From Rotaria sp. Silwood1 (taxonomy: Eukaryota > Rotifera > Eurotatoria > Philodinida > Philodinidae), in contig CAJNOP010000175.1 in NCBI GenBank assembly GCA_905250075.1, positions 249,470 to 313,469 on the forward strand: 64,000 nucleotides of DNA, given 5' to 3'. Below the pieces are notes generated by a model, which saw nothing but the letters and a program-made list of their open reading frames with translations, ran no database searches and was not told where the DNA came from. Below, in pieces: positions 37,701 to 49,419 of this stretch (position 1 is its first letter; each line of letters opens with the position of its first letter). The position numbers and the translations under genes were made by a program.

Positions 37701-39538
37701 ATAGTTGATCGGCAACCATTTTGAGCAGTCGTAGTCTTCAATTTGTAGTTGATCGATAGAATCAAAGAGAAGAACAAGTGTTTCATTTGTCGGAATTCGA
37801 GTCAAAATTCTTTCAAATATTTTCTTTAATTCTTCAGTTTTTGTTGATTCACTGATAGAAGAAAGTTCAATATCATAGATAGCACAGATCTGTTTCATCA
37901 TTGAGATTAGCGGTTGACGAATGTCACTTGATAACGGTGTTGTACCAAGAAAACGTAATATGATGGAGACGGAGTTCGTCTTTGAAAACCATGTCGATGC
38001 CTTCAAAGTAAACTAGATGCAAGATCTTATTAATGAAATACTGAAATCACCTTGATTGCCACTTCAGCGATAATAGAAGATTTTCCCGTGCCCGATTCAC
38101 CATATATTATGCATGGTTGGGATTCATTCGATAATAAAAAAGTTTTGATCTATAGAATATGACTATGAGATCTATTCTATGAATTATCATTATTCACCTG
38201 TGAAAGTATGTTATCACGTGGAAAATATCGTTCACTAAGCATTCTGCACTGAATTGCATGTTCCAAAACTTCGTCGTACAAAATATCTTTTGGTCGGCTT
38301 TGCTTCATGTGATAATCGATTTGATTTTTTATAGCAGTGTAGAAGTCTTCTTTAAAATCAGCCAGATATTTCATTCTGCTTGATTCATCTGTCCATTTAA
38401 CCTGAAAAAGAATGTGATCTATCTCAATAGTTCGATAGCTTCTTTGAACAAACTCGATATGTAAATATATTATTCGAACCAAGTTCAGTTTCGATAAAAG
38501 TCTTCAAATCTGTTAGTAGTGATTCACTATTTTCATCATTTGTATCGCTAAACTTCACTTTGAGTTTCGAGTCAAAATGATCTATATCTTCTATTTCACG
38601 AAAGAAAACAACTATGCGTTGCAGTTGATTTTTATTGTTGTTCAATGCTCGATAAATTTCTTTTGCTGTTACTAAACATTTTGACATGCATATCGAACGA
38701 AGAACTTTGATTGACTCACCTGATATGTGAAATTCATTTCTCTCATATTCGCTTAACGTTTTGTTTTCTCTATAGCAAATATCAGAGGCTTGACGCAAGA
38801 TCTTTTGAAGTTTCTTATTTGTTGCATTCCATTCATTCTTTCTTTTTGAATCGATGGGCTGGAGAACATAGACAGGATCAAGTAAATTTTCGTCCAATCG
38901 ATACGCTTGATTGACAAGAAGACTTTCTTCTGAAGACAAAACGCTTTCTAGTGTTTGAAAAACGTTTTTTGCAATGCGTGCAGGTAACATACAACTTCCA
39001 TATCGATGACTTAACAAAATCTAAAAGGAATCTAATCACTTTTTGAATTTTGGTCATTAATCAATTTGAAAGAACTCACAGCACAATTAGTCGCTAGCGA
39101 GCGACGATAACACTGCTGCAACTCTTCTAAACACGTGTCCACAGTTGAATGATCATTCGACGCTTCATCTTGAACACCCCAACGCATGTCGGAATACTGA
39201 AAACATTTGCATCAATAAACAGTACAAGTGGCTACATTATACTAAACCTGAAACTGAATGTTATATATCTTTTGGCAATATTCTCGGAGCTTCGGATAAA
39301 CCGATAAAATGAGTGCATCGCGTTCTTCGACTGTATCTTTAAGTGAAAATACACATGATTTAGTCATTAGTTGATCAAAAAAGAATTTACCTGTAAAAGT
39401 AGAACTGATGAAGACTCGTACTGAATTAGATTTATGATCGGGAACATCGGCAAGACGACCACGAAACAATTGCTTATTCATAATCGCCTGTTTTGACTCA
39501 TTTAAATTGTGTGAAATAGTCCCATCAAAATTTGACAT
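34721..39538 (-). CDS. NWD1-like DUF4062-NACHT protein, 3' end lost in gap
   Basis: Exons on the minus strand: 39391-39538, 39248-39336, 39080-39196, 38454-39020, 38198-38401, 38051-38149, 37042-38012, then 36098 down into the N run (34856). About 1146 aa are readable. Seen: DUF4062 start VRVFISSTFT..DTVEERDALI, YSDMRWGVQDEA, CLEELQQCYRRS, ILLSHRYGS; Walker A GESGTGKSS in exon 6; Walker B-like LVLLFDSIDQL in exon 7; winged-helix region with GGGLTEIELEDML; then YHRSFREY and a degenerate propeller-like C-terminal segment. This is the STAND/NLR-like architecture of NWD1, NPHP3 and TANC relatives: a nucleotide switch with a sensing C-terminus, often tied to innate immunity. No clear WD40 repeats are visible before the gap. 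The 34721-34755 piece beyond the gap may not belong to it. Confidence 0.8.
34756..34855. other. Assembly gap, 100 Ns
   Basis: Exactly 100 N characters, the conventional placeholder for a scaffold gap of unknown size. It interrupts the last readable exon of the NWD1-like gene. Confidence 0.98.
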
Positions 39539-41996
39539 TGTTATTCTCTTATTGAAAAAAATTGTTGAAGATCAATAATATTACTAGCTGAAACAAAGAC
39601 AATTCAGTCAATGATAACTATTACTCGACGTATTCGTAAAAAATAATATCTATTGCATTTGAGAATGAGAATAAACAAACGTGAACTATAATGATATGAA
39701 TAAAATGGATCACTGAGTAATTCTCTAAGCATTCTATTCATGAGAGCAACATTTAGAGACGTGCAGGTTTTAGTATAGCAATGGAAAAATCTTAATAATC
39801 GATCCAATGCAAATCATGCAAGTCAAACATGTTTTTGAATTTTGATTCAACGAATTTCATAACACTTGCAGCTCATCATAGATTCTATTTGAATAAATAG
39901 ATCGATCTTTTGGCTGATGTTACGTTTTGGTATGAATTCTTATGAATTGAATGGAAAACAGATCACAACAGAATGATAGACTTTTGATTATACTTGCTTT
40001 CATTTTCTATCTGGTCGAAGTCGAGGCAATACTCTCAGAAAAAAATGGCGTAAAATAGTCGTACGTTTGTTTTATCAATCTCTGTACGAAATTCGATTGT
40101 TACAACATCCGTTGGTCAATCTATAGATTAGATGAGTTATCTAACGAGCGAATCCTGTTAGGTATTGATTTATTTTCGAATTGAGACTATGTGCATTATA
40201 GAACTTCTTATGAGCTCTCAAAATCTTGCAAAAAGTTGGTGCTCATCGTTTATTTTTTGCAGAAATATTTTCTTTTTACAGAATTTTTTAGCATAATGTT
40301 CTGGTTCGTCTCAGAATGACTTAAGAGATCAGCTTTTTAATTCCGATATGTCACTTTGCGCAGAGAAATATTTCAATCAGTCTAATTGGTTTACTTTGGA
40401 TGGTCTCAAGTGTTTTAGTCCTTTGTTTTCTAAAAAAAGAAGCTGTTCATTATGAAGATTAAGTATTCTGTACTGTAGTTTCTATTAAAATGATATCATT
40501 TCGTACACTCATATTCACAAATAAAAGCTGCTGAGAAATTTGAATTCTTCGGAATAAACTATTCTCATTAAGACTTTTTCTCTGGAAAGCTTCATGTCGG
40601 AATTCGAAAGTCTATTCTCTGAGTCATTCTTATAGAACCATAACTTTATGCTAAAAATGCAGTAAAAATATGATACATTTGAGGAAAAATAAACCAGGAA
40701 CACGAACTACTTTCAGAATATTGAAAGCTGATATGAATCATGCAAACCGCTACGAAAAGACTCAATTCAAAAAATTTGCAGAAACAGTTTGTTGAGATAC
40801 AGCATAAAAATAAAAATATGTATAAGTTCCGTAATAAAATACTGTGAAGAAGTAATTGCAAGTAGATGAAGTTTTTTTCCAGATTTCAGAATTTATATGC
40901 TCTTCGATGTTCAATGTGTGTTCTTCCAACAGTAAGGAAAAAGAAGTCTTAATCTAATCGCTATCAGATTTTATGTAAAGAATCAAACTGCGCACAAGAT
41001 GACAAATGTTTAGTTTGGTTTTCGGTTCGAAAAATCGAAATGACTCTAGTCTATCAGTCGAGTTGTAGATAAAATCGAGAGGAAAAATTTGACTAACATG
41101 TTATTGAAACTGATCCATATAAAAAAGCGTATCGTTACCTTGAAGACATTTACTTGTAAAATGGCAGCTCTTTTTCTGTCACATGTTTATTGATGAAAAT
41201 TCGTCGTTCTCACTCTCGTTGTCATTGCACAGTATACAAAAGAAAAAATTGCTTATGGCAAAACAAACAAGAGAAAAGCGACAGTGCAACGATTACCATC
41301 TTTAGCTGTTTAATCGTCAACAGGACCAATATTAAAATACTCGACAAACTTTTAGGAGGACATTATCAATGTTCACAACAAACAGCCATAAATAAAACAC
41401 GTGCCTAAATGAATTTTATTACCTCGACTCAAAGGAGGGTCATATGAAATAAAAATGAGTTTGTTTGTATGTTTGCATGCACGTGTATAGTCACGTGTCC
41501 GCATGTACTGGGTTAATTTATAGAGTCTGGTCAAAGATAATTCGGATCGACAAATCCAAATCTGGCATCGCTTTCTAGAAAACTTTGAGTTTGATTTTTG
41601 TCTTCGAGCAGGTTCTTATAGGAAAATAAAAGATTCTCTCCCAACAGAAAAGAGGAACATACCGAAAAGCTGATATGACTTTGTATGTATGCGTGTAAGT
41701 ATGTTTGTTTCTAGTGAGAATACAATCAGGTACGTCTATATATTTCTGAAACATTGGATCAACTATAGAAAATGATACTGTTTTTAGGCGTACTGCCAAC
41801 AAATCAAATTTTCTCTTATTTTAGCTGTCATCTAATCAGCCATTCAGTTGCTCGAATTTCTGCCAAATGGAGGATGTGGGTGTCGATCTACTTTGAAACT
41901 CTCTCCACACCCATACCCAGAACTCGTCAAAAGGATTCTCTGAATACAATTAAATGGATCTAATATGTGAGCAAATTAGCCTCACGTTGAAAAAAC
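39539..41996. other. Intergenic region
   Basis: Upstream of the NWD1-like gene. Short frames on both strands lack recognisable content. One telomere-like hairpin lies near its end (41872). No gene is supportable. Confidence 0.45.
41872..41920. repeat. Telomere-like hairpin
   Basis: GGATGTGGGTGTCGA faces TCTCCACACCCATACCC with a loop of about 17 nt (CTACTTTGAAACTC). Confidence 0.7.
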
Positions 41997-42477
41997 CTGC
42001 ACTTGCTGCCGGAATCCATCGTCGTATAGTTTTTGTTGATACTCATCAAAATAATTGAAATAACGATCGATCACTTTGACAGCCAGACTGTCACAGAAAT
42101 GTGGCTTATATATTTGTAGTAGTGGAACATTGTCTCAATTCCAGATGTTAATCCCGAGATGTTTCAATTGTGGGGAAAAGCTACATGATCTTATGTCAAG
42201 AGACTTGTTCAAAAGCATACCAAAATTTAACAACCTTAATTCTTTACGGTAAAGAAACGAAATCAACAAGGGACTATTGTTAAGATATTGATGAATCATC
42301 TTCATTTCAAAAAGATTATATCGAGCAGCACGATAAGCATGATCAGTAAGTATTTTATTAGAGTGAGGGTGAAGATGCGAGGGCAGCAAAGCGATACAAG
42401 GCATAGCATCTGAGTGCATGGATGTGAAAGTCAATGCTCTGAAGTATGCGCTGGGCGTAGTATGCGGCTGAGGATGG
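41997..42477 (-). pseudogene. Exon-like open frame interrupted by one TGA
   Basis: A TTTTTCAG acceptor at 42478 and a CAG/GTTTTTT donor near 41996 bracket about 160 codons in one frame. A single TGA (42135-42137) interrupts it between HLGINIWN and DNVPLLQIYKPHFCDSLAV. The sequence on both sides looks protein-like (for example YLNNSPLLISFLYRKELRL and VIDRYFNYFDEYQQKLYDD). I do not recognise the family. The likeliest reading is a decayed gene fragment. Selenocysteine or a sequencing error is possible but unsupported. Confidence 0.35.
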
Positions 42478-43203
42478 CTGAAAAATGTTATCTTGGCTTA
42501 TCATGTTTTATAGCATCTGAGTATTGAAGTAGAAAGAAGCAGCGGATTTCTGTTCATTTGATTGGTAGATTCGCCGAGCTTGGCTTATTCTTGTCTTCAC
42601 CGAAATCGATCAAAATATAAGGCATGTCGGATAAACTTTTAGTTATGGTTCAGATTCTGTTTAGCTGTGTCGATTGAAGTGCCTATGATTGTTTGAAAAT
42701 TTGAGACGAGATTAGATGACGGTGAAGATGAACAAAAGTTACCAACCTTCACCATCGTCACTCTCACCTTTTCCAATGACACAAAATAAACACATTAAGT
42801 TACTATTCGGCCACTAAAAAGAATGAATAGTTCTTTGACGTCAGAACTTCAAGTTTTCAATAACAATGACTCTTTTCACAGGACTAAATTTCTGAGGTCG
42901 ATACCGATCAGATCTCACACTTCTTTATGATACGTATCTCGTGCATATCCAAGATAGTGCTAGACATCTCAACTGGCATCTTATAAGCAGTTCTTTGACG
43001 TCATTGATTTAGAAATTTTTTGAAGGTGAGAGTGACAACAAATTCATCAATCCCACTCCCAGTCTCGAGATACAAGAATCTCAGTATGGTAAAATGTGAT
43101 ATTTTGAGAATCAATCTTGTACAATGAAACGGTATCTTGTACAGATAAAAACTTTCTAAATGGCACCAACTCATTTGCATGTTCCAAAAAAGACTTTGAA
43201 TAT
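42478..43203. other. Intergenic region with short inverted repeats
   Basis: It holds GACGGTGAAGATG facing CCTTCACCATCGTC (42718-42758), GGTGAGAGTGAC facing TCCCACTCCC (43024-43063), and a direct repeat of TTCTTTGACGTCA about 160 bp apart (42832 and 42991). No gene is seen. Confidence 0.45.
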
Positions 43204-45438
43204 TCATTCTGAAGAACTTGGTTTGATTGTGACTTTCTGAAGTTTTCGCTTTGTTTCTTCTAAATTCTGTTGATACATTGATAAATACGATAGTTCAAAG
43301 GAAGGTAATTGTAATGCCATTTCGTAAGCTTTTGTGAATTTTTCTAAAGCTTTTTCGTAGTTTCCCTGATTGAAATATACTGCACCACAATTATTATACG
43401 TATGAGCAACATGAAAACTTTTTGATTCCGACATAGGTGTAGAACTTAATGCATTTTCAAACATTTCGATGGCTAAATCATCCTTTCCTAGGTGAGAATA
43501 ACTTGATGCTAAATTACCGTAGCCTATAGTCAGATCCGGATGACCTTTTGGCAATATTTTTTTATTGATTTCCAATGCTTTTTCAAGATATTTTATTGCT
43601 GTTGACCAATTCGACCTATTATAATATAAGCCACCAATTTTTGAAAGGACTGTTGCTGTTTGTGAATGATTTTCTGGTAATGATTGATTGCATATTTCGA
43701 GTGATTTCTCGTAGAAAATCAAAGCTTTCTCTTCATCACCAATCTGTTCCAAACAATGACCAATATTATAAAATAACATTACATAGCTGGAATGAACGAT
43801 CGGTAAACACTGTTGCTTGAATTCAAGCGCTTTATTCAGATAACAAAGAGCGCGTTCATGATTGCCGATCTTGATGAACAATACGCCAAGATTATTAATG
43901 ATGTCAGTAATGCACTCAAGCGTTTTTGGATGATTATCGATCTGAAGTCGCTGAAAAAGAATTCGAAGCGCTGTTTCATAGTAATCTACCGCTTTTTTAG
44001 TTTGACCCATATGAGCATAAATACCAGCAATATTATTATACGACATGGCAGTATGTGGATGAATTTTGGATAAAATTTTTTTATTTATATTCATTGATTT
44101 TTCATAAGCATTTAATGCTTCTTCATACTTTGATTCATCCTTGGCCATTGCACCGAGGTTATTGTAAATAGATGAAACTTCAACACTATCCTCTACCGAA
44201 CTTTCTAGTATAAGATTATAATAACGTTTTGCTTTTTCCATTTCTCCCATATCTTGTAAAATTCTTCCTAAGACCACCACCGTTTCGTTTTCTCTCAGGA
44301 TCATTTTTTGATAATCAATAAGTTCAATTAATCGTTTATCTTCTTGTTCCGTAAATATGAGTTTTACAATCCATACATTATTTTCAATATCAACAGAGAC
44401 AATTCGAAATATTGTGCCCATCGATAGAAGAATTTCATTTTCATCCTTCATATAACTATGTTTGCTAACATCAGCAAATGGTTTGGATTTATGACAGCGA
44501 GTTGTATCAATAGTCATTTCAAATAGAACAGAACGCTCATATACTGGCCTATTTGTACCATCACCAGCAAATATGGAAGCCACTTCTTTATCAGTGGTTG
44601 TCGATAAAAATGTATTCATCGATATTAACTGACCAATATTTTCTTTCAAATATTCTAATTCGATTAAACCTAGACTTTGACCACGATAGACAGTTAAACT
44701 TGATGGAAAACGTTGTGCGGTATATAAAGTGAGTAGCTGTTGATAGAGGTCGACAATAAAAAAGCGAAATTTAAATATATTATCAATATCTTCTGTTCGA
44801 AATGCTTGATTCAATAGACGAAAAAGAAAACAATTTCGTGTATACCAGAAAACAGCTTTGGTCGATTCGTAACATGTATCAAATTCGTTGATTTTTTCTT
44901 GTTCACTTTCGTTTCCTTCATAGCACTTTCGAGTGATTGTTATCAAATCAGATTTGGCACTTTCAGTTGATGATGGTATTCGTATTAGTACATCGATCAA
45001 TAATTGATACCAAATAAATAAGGCATTTCCACTCGTCGTTAAATTACGTATTGATTTTTCTTGGTTATTCGAAAATATTGATAGAGATAATGAATTGTTT
45101 TGACTGCTATTGATTAACTCATCAATAGTTATTAGATCGTTGTGATTATACGAAAAATATAGTTTGCCAACGTCTTGAATATGAATACTACTTCCATGGG
45201 CATAGATCTTTTTAATTTGCTCCAATTCGTAAATTAGAGGAATAAGATAATCAACGAAGACGCCTGATATAATTAAATAAAACTTATCTTCGAGTCTCGA
45301 TGTTATATAATCTATACATTTATCAGCATTATCAAAGAGTTTCCAATCTTTCGTCAAATATCGATTTCTCGTCGTCCATTCATTTGTATAATGAAAAATA
45401 TTGAGATCAAGCCATATGGTAATCAACTTGCTCTCCAT
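43204..45438 (-). CDS. ADP-ribosyltransferase - TPR (kinesin light chain-like) protein
   Basis: Intronless, 744 aa. The N-terminal 160 residues are a rotifer-type helper region without a known name. Residues about 185-365 form an arginine-type ADP-ribosyltransferase: VYRGQ with Arg252, FLSTTT with Ser279, and DENEIL with Glu333/Glu335, so the R-S-ExE triad is complete. From about 385 to 735 follow eight or so tetratricopeptide repeats with the 42-residue spacing and NNLGAMAKDESKYEEALNAY, NHPKTLECITDIINNLGVLF patterns seen in kinesin light chain and FGTP-type repeats. The TPR array probably recruits targets for arginine mono-ADP-ribosylation. There is no signal peptide or membrane helix. The start at 45438 is chosen because the conserved-looking N-terminus begins there; the ATG has no adjacent acceptor, unlike the WWE-ART gene. 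Confidence 0.87.
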   Translation of the reverse strand: MESKLITIWLDLNIFHYTNEWTTRNRYLTKDWKLFDNADKCIDYITSRLEDKFYLIISGVFVDYLIPLIYELEQIKKIYAHGSSIHIQDVGKLYFSYNHNDLITIDELINSSQNNSLSLSIFSNNQEKSIRNLTTSGNALFIWYQLLIDVLIRIPSSTESAKSDLITITRKCYEGNESEQEKINEFDTCYESTKAVFWYTRNCFLFRLLNQAFRTEDIDNIFKFRFFIVDLYQQLLTLYTAQRFPSSLTVYRGQSLGLIELEYLKENIGQLISMNTFLSTTTDKEVASIFAGDGTNRPVYERSVLFEMTIDTTRCHKSKPFADVSKHSYMKDENEILLSMGTIFRIVSVDIENNVWIVKLIFTEQEDKRLIELIDYQKMILRENETVVVLGRILQDMGEMEKAKRYYNLILESSVEDSVEVSSIYNNLGAMAKDESKYEEALNAYEKSMNINKKILSKIHPHTAMSYNNIAGIYAHMGQTKKAVDYYETALRILFQRLQIDNHPKTLECITDIINNLGVLFIKIGNHERALCYLNKALEFKQQCLPIVHSSYVMLFYNIGHCLEQIGDEEKALIFYEKSLEICNQSLPENHSQTATVLSKIGGLYYNRSNWSTAIKYLEKALEINKKILPKGHPDLTIGYGNLASSYSHLGKDDLAIEMFENALSSTPMSESKSFHVAHTYNNCGAVYFNQGNYEKALEKFTKAYEMALQLPSFELSYLSMYQQNLEETKRKLQKVTIKPSSSE

Positions 45439-48400
45439 TCAATCAAAAGGTACGCAGACAAACCGTTTCTTTCACAAAAACAGAACGTAAATGACTTTTT
45501 ACGCATTTTATAACAGAACAAAGTAAAAATAAAAACACAAATGTACAGTTGAAAAGAAAAATATTCAAAGCATGGCCACGTTTTCTCCACTGCTACTATA
45601 GTTACCGAAATAAACAGTCTCGATCTTTCGAGCAAACGATTATAACTGGAATGATAAAATAGTGAATCAACCATAAAAGTATAACGATTGTGCATTGCTA
45701 CTTTTCTTTATTCTAACAATCTCGAGACTGATGAATCTTGTTGAATTTCAAATCCTAATCCAAATATTTGCACTCCGTGCATATTTAATTTAGGTGATTT
45801 ACTCTCATTGAACGAACGAAAATATCTGTATCATCCTGATGAGAATATGACGATGAGGAAAGAGTGTAGATGTAGGTGTAGGTTTGGGTGTAGGTGTCGG
45901 TGGCTGTGCATATGCAATTGAAGAAAAGCTACACCCACACTCACCTACCCACATCCTAAATTGCAATAGTATCAAAAGAAAGATGAGTATATAAGCAAGT
46001 TTTTGTAAAAGTTTCCTCGAGATAAAATTTTTTATTATTGAGATAATGTCATTTCAAGTTTTCATATCTATATATACTATAGGTTGTTAGTGACCGTATT
46101 GCAGTTTTTATTCGATCCCTAAAAAGTTTTAAAAACCGATGATTAAGGCAATTAGAATGTTTGTAAGACTGCTTCTAAATATGAAATCAGAATTTCAAAA
46201 CCATCTTCCGTAGCAGAGAAAAGTTAGGTTCAGGGGCCCCAATTGACTCTTGCAATGTAATCATAGAGATATTTACTTATCTATGTAAGTAAAAGTCTGT
46301 GGGAAAAAAACAATATTTCTAAATGTGTAATTGAGTCCGACCTACAAAATTATGACATAAAAATGACACCTTAGGTGAGTGGCAGATTTGTCACCTTAAC
46401 GTGCGAGGTCCTTTGGTCTGTTTATAAAATGAGTGTTTCTGGAATTATTATAAACAGTTCTTTTGTATAACTGTATGCGAGTCGCGATGACGAACATTAT
46501 TTATCAAGTATAGAAGCATCTGATGTCATAGATTCGTCTTCTGTCACAAGCGATGCGCCCACTGATGTCATAGCTAGCATCGATCCTGTTTTCTACTATA
46601 CTGTCAGGCTAAAAAAAACAAAATGATAAGGATCTACTCTTGGAAATACATTCTTCCAAAATACCTCTCTATAAATTCTGGGTCACTCATACGTTTCTTT
46701 TCTCTTTACCACTGATTAATGATTTCAAAAAAAAAAGAAAATACAAGCTTTCACTTCTATGAATATGCGATGATAATTAGTCCTAAAAGTAAACGATGGA
46801 GATTTGTTTGTCTTAAACCATTCTCTGACCATGAATTTTCAGTAAACTATTTCAATGGTCTGAGAATGAATGGTAAACAAAAAAAACCATGTGTAGTATC
46901 ATTTATCATATGAAGTGAACACAAACAAATGTCTTGATATTAATTTATTTCAGAATAATGCAACTCGAAAGAACGAAATGAAAGTTATGTTATACTAGCA
47001 TAAACTATGAAGACTAGCATCGAAGAGAAAATTTGCTCATCACTTCTATTTATACGAGAAGCATTACCCATCGTTACTTTTCATTTGAAGCACAAGATCA
47101 ATCAATTGTACATCTTTCACCAAGTCACGATGAAATACTGCATCGTAGATAAAACTATCAAGCAGGACTTCGTTTGGCGACTCGCATTAGCATTTTTTTC
47201 TAACAGTGGGAAGTATGAAGACTTGCTGTGAAAGCTAAGTCTAATTCAATGAATAGGTATTTTTCTGTCTTTATTTCTCTTTCGAACTTCGATCTTTTGG
47301 TTATGCAGCCAATTGTAAATAGATATTGAACTGGTTTGTGTATACGTATTAGTTTCACAACTTAAATAATCAATACAAACAGCTCATTTATGACGTATGA
47401 TTTAGTGTCCAATATTACATAAGTCGCGAAAATTTGCCTACGTTTATTATTTTCTATATCACTTAGGATACGCATGTTAAATACCATTATTTTCCAAAAA
47501 AAATAATATCGATGTATTCGGAAGTATTTCGTGTTAGGTGAGTCTGAATCAATTTAGCAGCAAGAAACAAGCGGATCTACATATTTTCTCAACCATTTTA
47601 ACGGAAATTGTCGACACATGGTAGTTGAGAATCATATGCTTTTCGCGTTTCAATGATGGTAACAACTTCAGTTTTGCTGTTCTCAAAGGTTCCAAAAATA
47701 TATGTTAATCAACGCATCAATCTGGTGGTACCAAGTATAACACCATTATCGCCTCCATTCATTCCCATAAACTCGTGATAATTCAACATTTCTTTGTAAG
47801 TAAAAATATAGAATAAGATGAAGTGTATGTATTCAGCAATGTTTTCTCGCCAACGATAGTTTTTCGCTAACCACCTGTTCATGGATTCTCACTTATTGAC
47901 GCTTTTCTCTTTCCGTCTTCCCTTTTTTCATCAAGAAAAAGTTGCTGACTACAAACTAAAGAGAAAAACTTCATTCTATCTTATGATTATTCGAGAAAAA
48001 TAAAGCATTCTAGAAAACATAAAAATTTTTTTGGTTCAATTTGTCACAGAATCATTTCCATTCATGTTTCATCTGAGATGTCTGTGAGACAATGTTCAAA
48101 CTGAAAAAAATCGTTTTATTGATCAAACAAATTAAATACAATTCTAGATGATTTGTTGTTCTGTGCTATACTGTAATGGAACTTAAACGAACTGTTTAAA
48201 CTTTAAGTTCTTATGTAACAGATTGCTGTAGCACAGCGACACTAAATGAAAAGAACGACAAAGCCAATGATATCTATTTCAAATAATAATTCTTGAAAAA
48301 CTGCTGAAGCTATATATTATCAAACTACCATCGTTTGGTGTTTTTGATTGAATTCATGTGAAATTTGAACTACAGAATTTGCTTCGAGCGAAGTCTTTTG

Positions 48401-49285
48401 AGAAGAATATTTTGAATCTAAGAATAATTGTGAGCGAAAATCCATTCTACCGATTTCTAGAATAGCTTGCAACTAGAGGTTTTTCAATATGAGCAATATT
48501 GGACGGGACCCCTAGGGTTTCGGAATAGTGGAGTCCTAGATCATGGGTCAGGAGATACGCGTACTACCTCAATCATATCCACTCACGATCGTCAAGTATA
48601 GAACACTCATGCTTGACAATATTTCGGTCATGGTTTGTTGTTTGAAACAACAATCGAATACAGTCAAGGGTATTAGTTATGATTTCACCATATTAAAAAA
48701 AAAATGTGCCAACAAAGCAACAAAGATATTTTTCTTTAGGAAATGATATTCACCGCTCTGTCTTTATGACGTATGTTAAATAAATAATATTCTTCTTGAG
48801 CCTTTATGAACTAGTCTCTCTCTCTCGTGTTGTAAGAAATAACGAGAATAGTAGCGGCAATGTAAGACTTTGCTTTTCTAACTAGAAATACTTTCCAGCT
48901 AATATCATTGATGCAACGAAATATCTAACAGCTGGCAAGCAGTTTGCTATCTCAAGGAGTGCCTTACTATTGCACGTAATACACAGATCATTTTTTTCTC
49001 ATATTTCTCTCATAAATAGACATCGTTAAAATAAAAAAGAGTTTATGCCAATTATTTTTATGCGCAGTTTTTTTCAGAGTATTCTTCTGTGTTTTTTTCT
49101 TTAAACTGAAATACGTATGTGTATTCTTAACTGATGTTATGTTTAGACTCACGAACTCTACATCATTTTAGAACGCAACAATATCGACCAGTGACTAATG
49201 ACAATAACGTTAGCTTCTGTCACGTATGTCTTTAGCTTGTTTCATACATCAAGTATTTTTTTTTTGTTGTTCTGTGCAAACGTAG
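45439..49285. other. Long intergenic region
   Basis: About 3.8 kb. One large telomere-like hairpin (45862-45959) is present. Short plus-strand frames at 46719-46913, 47007-47231 and 48543-48746 show no domain, good start context or splice pattern. Nothing else is supportable. Confidence 0.45.
45862..45959. repeat. Telomere-like hairpin, largest copy
   Basis: The left arm carries GATGTAGGTGTAGGTTTGGG and then TGTAGGTGTCGGTGG; the right arm is CTACACCCACACTCACC plus TACCCACATCC. The loop includes the palindrome TGCATATGCA and the GAAGAAAAG motif shared in part with other copies. Confidence 0.75.
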
Positions 49286-49419
49286 AATAACCAAAGAAAA
49301 GCTGCTGATTATCGTTGGTGTAATAGCTAGTTCAGTTCTCTTAGTTGCAGTGATCGTCTTATCTGTTCTCTTGGCTCAAGCTGAAAAATCAGTCTCGAAT
49401 ACAAGAGCAACCTTCGTCG
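49286..49419 (+). CDS. Candidate membrane-anchor exon
   Basis: Acceptor CAAACGTAG and donor GTCG/GTATGT bracket one open frame reading ITKEKLLIIVGVIASSVLLV and on through a hydrophobic run to LAQAEKSVS. It is a single positively flanked transmembrane segment, as in type II membrane proteins. An upstream exon may lie at 49173-49222, but the phases do not match cleanly. It could anchor the FG-GAP protein encoded about 1.4 kb downstream; that link is inference. Confidence 0.35.

Noticed and set aside
43575..44073. Plus-strand frames opposite the ART-TPR gene
   Set aside because: Antisense shadows of a well-supported coding region.
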